From an uncultured Bacteroidia bacterium (lineage in GTDB: Bacteria > Bacteroidota > Bacteroidia > Bacteroidales > UBA932): a stretch of 64,000 nt of DNA. Below the pieces are notes generated by a model. It was not told the origin of the DNA. It saw only the letters and a program-made list of their open reading frames with translations, and ran no database searches. Location of the stretch: NCBI GenBank assembly GCA_902789395.1, contig CADANY010000007.1:1-64000 (forward strand), given 5' to 3'. Positions 61,060-64,000 of this stretch are shown here, one piece after another. A program made the translations under genes and the position numbers. How positions within the stretch are numbered: the stretch's first letter is position 1; each line of letters opens with the position of its first letter.

Positions 61060-63846
61060 ATGAGCGAAGAATGGGATGATATCCGGGAAGAGCCGGAAGA
61101 AGAAAACCAGGAAGAGATCATGGACGAAGAAGCGTCCGGGGACGGAAAGTTTTCCCGTCTCCTGGGCAGCGACAGCCGGAAATTCAAACTCTCCGGCATG
61201 TTCAAAGACTGGTTCCTCGACTACTCGTCCTATGTAATCCTGCAGCGGGCGGTTCCCCACATCGTGGACGGGCTCAAGCCGGTTCAGAGACGGGTGCTCC
61301 ATGCCATGTACCGTATCGACGACGGGCGTTTCACCAAAGTCGCCAATATCGTCGGCCAGGCCATGCAGTATCACCCCCACGGAGACGCATCCATCCTCGG
61401 CGCCCTTGTCCAGCTCGGCCAGAAAGGCTATGCAGTCGACTGCCAGGGAAACTGGGGAAATATCCTGACCGGTGATTCAAATGCCGCCGCCCGTTATATC
61501 GAAGCCCGCCTTTCCAAGTTCGCCAAAGAAGTCATCTTCGACCCCAAAGTCACCCCCTGGATGACCTCCTATGACGGACGTAACCAGGAGCCGACCGAAC
61601 TTCCGGTCCGTTTCCCTCTTCTGCTGGCCCAGGGAACTGAAGGAATCGCCGTCGGCATGGCCTCGAAGATTCTCCCCCACAACTTCAACGAGCTCATCGA
61701 CGCTTCCGTCGCCATCCTCAAGGGCGAGCCGTATGAGATTCTGCCGGACTTCCCTACCGGAGGACTCGCCGACTGCTCAAAATATAATGCAGGCAAACGC
61801 GGCGGCCAGGTCAAGGTCCGTGCCCGGATCGAAAAGATCGACAAGAATACCATTACGATTACGGAGATCCCCTATGGAAAGACCTCCCATATCCTGATCG
61901 ACTCGATCCTTAAGGCCAAGGACAAGGGGAAGATCAAGATCAAGAAGATCGAAGATATGACGACCGACAAGGTCGAAATCATCATCCACCTACCGAACGA
62001 CGTCTCCCCGGACAAGACGATTGACGCCCTCTACGCTTTCACGGACTGCGAGACGACGATCAACCCCAACGCCTGCGTCATCAAGGACGATAAGCCGCAG
62101 TTCCTGTCCGTCAACGAAATTCTCGAGTATGACACCTTCCATACCCGCGACATCCTGCGCCGCCAGCTTGAAATCAAGCTCGGAGAACTTGAAGACGACT
62201 GGCATTACAGTTCGCTCGAGCGGATCTTCTTCGAAAACAGAATCTACAAAGTACTGGAACAGAATCAGATGAGCTGGGAAGAGCAGCTGGACGACGTATT
62301 CGCCAAAATGAAAGAATACGAAGACCTCCTGCACCGGGAAATCATCATGGACGATATCCTCAAGCTCGTAGAAAAGCCGGTCCGGAAGATCTCCAAGTTC
62401 GACACCAAGGCCCTTGACGAGAAGATCTATGCCCTGGAAGACCAGATGAAGGAAGTCCGCGACCATCTCGAGCACATTACCGCCTTTACGATCGATTGGT
62501 TCCGCTCCCTCAAGAAAAAATACGGAAAGGATATGCCTCGTCTGACCGAGATCACATCCTTCGAAACCATCGCCGCCACGAAAGTTGTCAACCTGAGCGC
62601 CAAACTCTACGCGAACCTCGAAGAAGGATTCGTCGGAACCGGCCTGAAAAAAGACGATAACGGCACCTATATCTGCGACTGTTCTGACCTCTCGGAGATC
62701 ATCGTTATCGGGAAGGATGGAAAGTACCGGATCACCAAGGTCAGCGACAAGGCCTTCTTCGGCAAGAATCTCCTTTACGTCGGCGTTTTCAACCGCAATG
62801 ACGCCCGCACGATCTACAATGTCATCTACCGGGACGGCAAGCAGCCGGTTTATTATGCCAAACGGTTTGCTATCACCTCCGTAACGAGGGATAAAGAATA
62901 CGACATCACCACCGGCGCGAACGGATCGACGATCCTTTGGTTCACAGTCAACCACAACGGCGAAGCGGAGAGCGTCCGGATCTACCTCCGCCCCAAACCC
63001 AAGCTGAAGAAAACCCAGCTGGAATACGACTTCTCCTCCCTCTCGATCAAAGGGAAGGGCTCCCGGGGAAACCTCGTCGCCAAGACCGCCATCCAAAAAA
63101 TCGTAATGAAATCTAAGGGAGTCTCGACGATCGGAGGAAAGGATATCTGGTTCGATACCGATGTCCAGCGGCTCAACGAAGACGGTCGCGGCGTCCATAT
63201 CGGCGAATTCAGCGGAGAGGACAAGGTCCTTGCCGTATTCCGCGACGGAACCTACTACACGACCAACTACGAGACGGTCAACAAATATCAGGGCGATATT
63301 ATCCGGATCGAGAAACTCGACATCGGAAAGACATGGACTGCCCTGTATTGGGATTCCGCCGCCAAGGCATTCTATATCAAGCGATTCAGCTTCACGGAAA
63401 GCAATAATACCCCTATCCTCTTTATTGCAGAAGGCCGGAATTCCTATCTCGTCGACATCTCTGACGACCTCCACCCGCAGGTACTTGTGACCTTCGGCGG
63501 AAAATATGAGCACCGCGAGGCGGAAGTCATCGATGCGGAGAACTTCATTGCAAAGAAAGGTCTCACCGCAAAAGGAAAGAAATGCCACGCATACGACCTG
63601 AAGAAGGTTGAATTCATCGAACCGCTCCACAAGCCCGAAGATGAACAGGAACCGGAAGACACCGGGATCCAGGCCGAGGAAGAAGAGGACATCATTGACG
63701 TCGACATCGATGTAACGACCCGCGAAAGGGTCGACATCGACCAGAGCGCCCAGTCGCTACGCCTGCTGCAGGACTCGAAGGACGCCAAAGACAAGGACAC
63801 GGACCCCGACGACGACGGGGAAGTAATTGACCTGACCCTGTTTTAA
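61060..63846 (+). CDS. parC: DNA topoisomerase IV/gyrase subunit A family
   Basis: 928 residues. Breaks and rejoins both DNA strands through catalytic Tyr146 in DSNAAARYIEARLS. The winged-helix domain comes first (SRKFKLSGMFKDWFLDYSSYV onward). The C-terminal beta-pinwheel is about 540-830, without a perfect GyrA box (a GKGSRGNLVAK stretch is the nearest), which favours ParC over GyrA. Residues 1-35 and the last 60 are acidic extensions. The shikimate kinase gene begins one base after the stop. Confidence 0.9.
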   Translation: MSEEWDDIREEPEEENQEEIMDEEASGDGKFSRLLGSDSRKFKLSGMFKDWFLDYSSYVILQRAVPHIVDGLKPVQRRVLHAMYRIDDGRFTKVANIVGQAMQYHPHGDASILGALVQLGQKGYAVDCQGNWGNILTGDSNAAARYIEARLSKFAKEVIFDPKVTPWMTSYDGRNQEPTELPVRFPLLLAQGTEGIAVGMASKILPHNFNELIDASVAILKGEPYEILPDFPTGGLADCSKYNAGKRGGQVKVRARIEKIDKNTITITEIPYGKTSHILIDSILKAKDKGKIKIKKIEDMTTDKVEIIIHLPNDVSPDKTIDALYAFTDCETTINPNACVIKDDKPQFLSVNEILEYDTFHTRDILRRQLEIKLGELEDDWHYSSLERIFFENRIYKVLEQNQMSWEEQLDDVFAKMKEYEDLLHREIIMDDILKLVEKPVRKISKFDTKALDEKIYALEDQMKEVRDHLEHITAFTIDWFRSLKKKYGKDMPRLTEITSFETIAATKVVNLSAKLYANLEEGFVGTGLKKDDNGTYICDCSDLSEIIVIGKDGKYRITKVSDKAFFGKNLLYVGVFNRNDARTIYNVIYRDGKQPVYYAKRFAITSVTRDKEYDITTGANGSTILWFTVNHNGEAESVRIYLRPKPKLKKTQLEYDFSSLSIKGKGSRGNLVAKTAIQKIVMKSKGVSTIGGKDIWFDTDVQRLNEDGRGVHIGEFSGEDKVLAVFRDGTYYTTNYETVNKYQGDIIRIEKLDIGKTWTALYWDSAAKAFYIKRFSFTESNNTPILFIAEGRNSYLVDISDDLHPQVLVTFGGKYEHREAEVIDAENFIAKKGLTAKGKKCHAYDLKKVEFIEPLHKPEDEQEPEDTGIQAEEEEDIIDVDIDVTTRERVDIDQSAQSLRLLQDSKDAKDKDTDPDDDGEVIDLTLF

Positions 63847-63847
63847 G

Positions 63848-64000
63848 ATGGTTATCGCTCTGACCGGATTCATGGGATGCGGCAAGAGCACGGTAGGAAA
63901 GATTCTTGCCGAGATGCTCGGAATCCGCTTCTTCGACCTCGACGAAATCATCGTCGAAGGAGAGAAGCGTACGATCCCGGACATATTCTCTTCCGAAGGA
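63848..64000 (+). CDS. aroK: Shikimate kinase, N-terminal part
   Basis: 51 residues to the window edge. Walker A GFMGCGKSTVGK near 7-18 and the shikimate-binding DLDEIIVEGE near 32-41. Phosphorylates shikimate in aromatic amino acid synthesis. Starts one base after parC. Confidence 0.92.
   Translation, partial: MVIALTGFMGCGKSTVGKILAEMLGIRFFDLDEIIVEGEKRTIPDIFSSEG

Noticed and set aside
61990..63630. Long reading frame of 546 codons opposite to parC
   Set aside because: Lies completely antisense to a well-supported gene; such frames arise from its codon bias. Similar long antisense frames over fadD (48214-49656), the rhamnosidases (27890-29404, 51673-53352) and DUF1015 (33343-34866) were rejected for the same reason.

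Overview
This window is a piece of a Bacteroidota (Bacteroidales-type) chromosome. Supporting signs are promoters of the TTTG-N19-TAnnTTTG class, FimA/Mfa-type fimbrillin lipoproteins, DUF4906 and BspA-like surface proteins, a serC-serA/DUF1015 serine locus, an ExbB-ExbD-TonB operon, GH78 rhamnosidases and almost no Shine-Dalgarno sequences. No genus can be fixed from sequence reading alone.

Bases 1 to about 26,340 are accessory DNA and look like one end of an integrated mobilizable element. From the left: two membrane proteins, an IS30-family insertion with a frameshifted transposase, and a type I restriction-modification locus (hsdR, hsdM, hsdS, a silent inverted hsdS and a tyrosine recombinase) whose paired inverted repeats mark it as a phase-variable specificity switch. 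Then come two uncharacterized genes, a DUF234-type ATPase with an operator-like promoter, and a serine resolvase. The mobilization block follows (MobV relaxase, candidate oriT repeats, a ParA-like ATPase and small partners). Next is a plasmid-like replication block: an iteron array with a 21-bp-arm hairpin, a Toprim primase, a protein with two helix-turn-helix regions and a RepA-like hexameric helicase, the three genes overlapping. The element ends with an Xis-like protein, a hypothetical gene and a tyrosine integrase. Next to the integrase lies what looks like the 3' end of a tRNA or tmRNA gene followed by a strong terminator, which I read as one attachment junction. I did not find the other junction; it is probably left of base 1.

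Bases 26,400 to 64,000 are mostly core chromosome. They hold an alpha-L-rhamnosidase/membrane protein/ABC ATPase operon, a YitT-type membrane protein, tRNA-Val(GAC), an MFS sugar permease with a ROK sugar kinase, and DUF1015. A five-gene fimbrial surface island (34.9-43.4 kb) sits between DUF1015 and serA-serC. It encodes a FimA-like pilin, two large DUF4906 lipoproteins, a 45-residue peptide and a fimbrillin fused to Cys-rich BspA repeats. After it come an IMPACT-family protein, a pRiA4b-Orf3-like protein with miaA, an acyl-CoA synthetase, two tandem deoxynucleoside kinases, a metallo-hydrolase with a second rhamnosidase, uvrA, exbB-exbD-tonB, an RluB-type pseudouridine synthase with era, a topoisomerase IV/gyrase A-type subunit and the start of aroK.

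The most notable observations are the replication module inside the integrative element, whose two-HTH protein is a candidate iteron-binding initiator; the hsdS inversion switch; and the fimbrial island with its conserved-looking short peptide. Functions come from motif recognition by eye. No database search was run.
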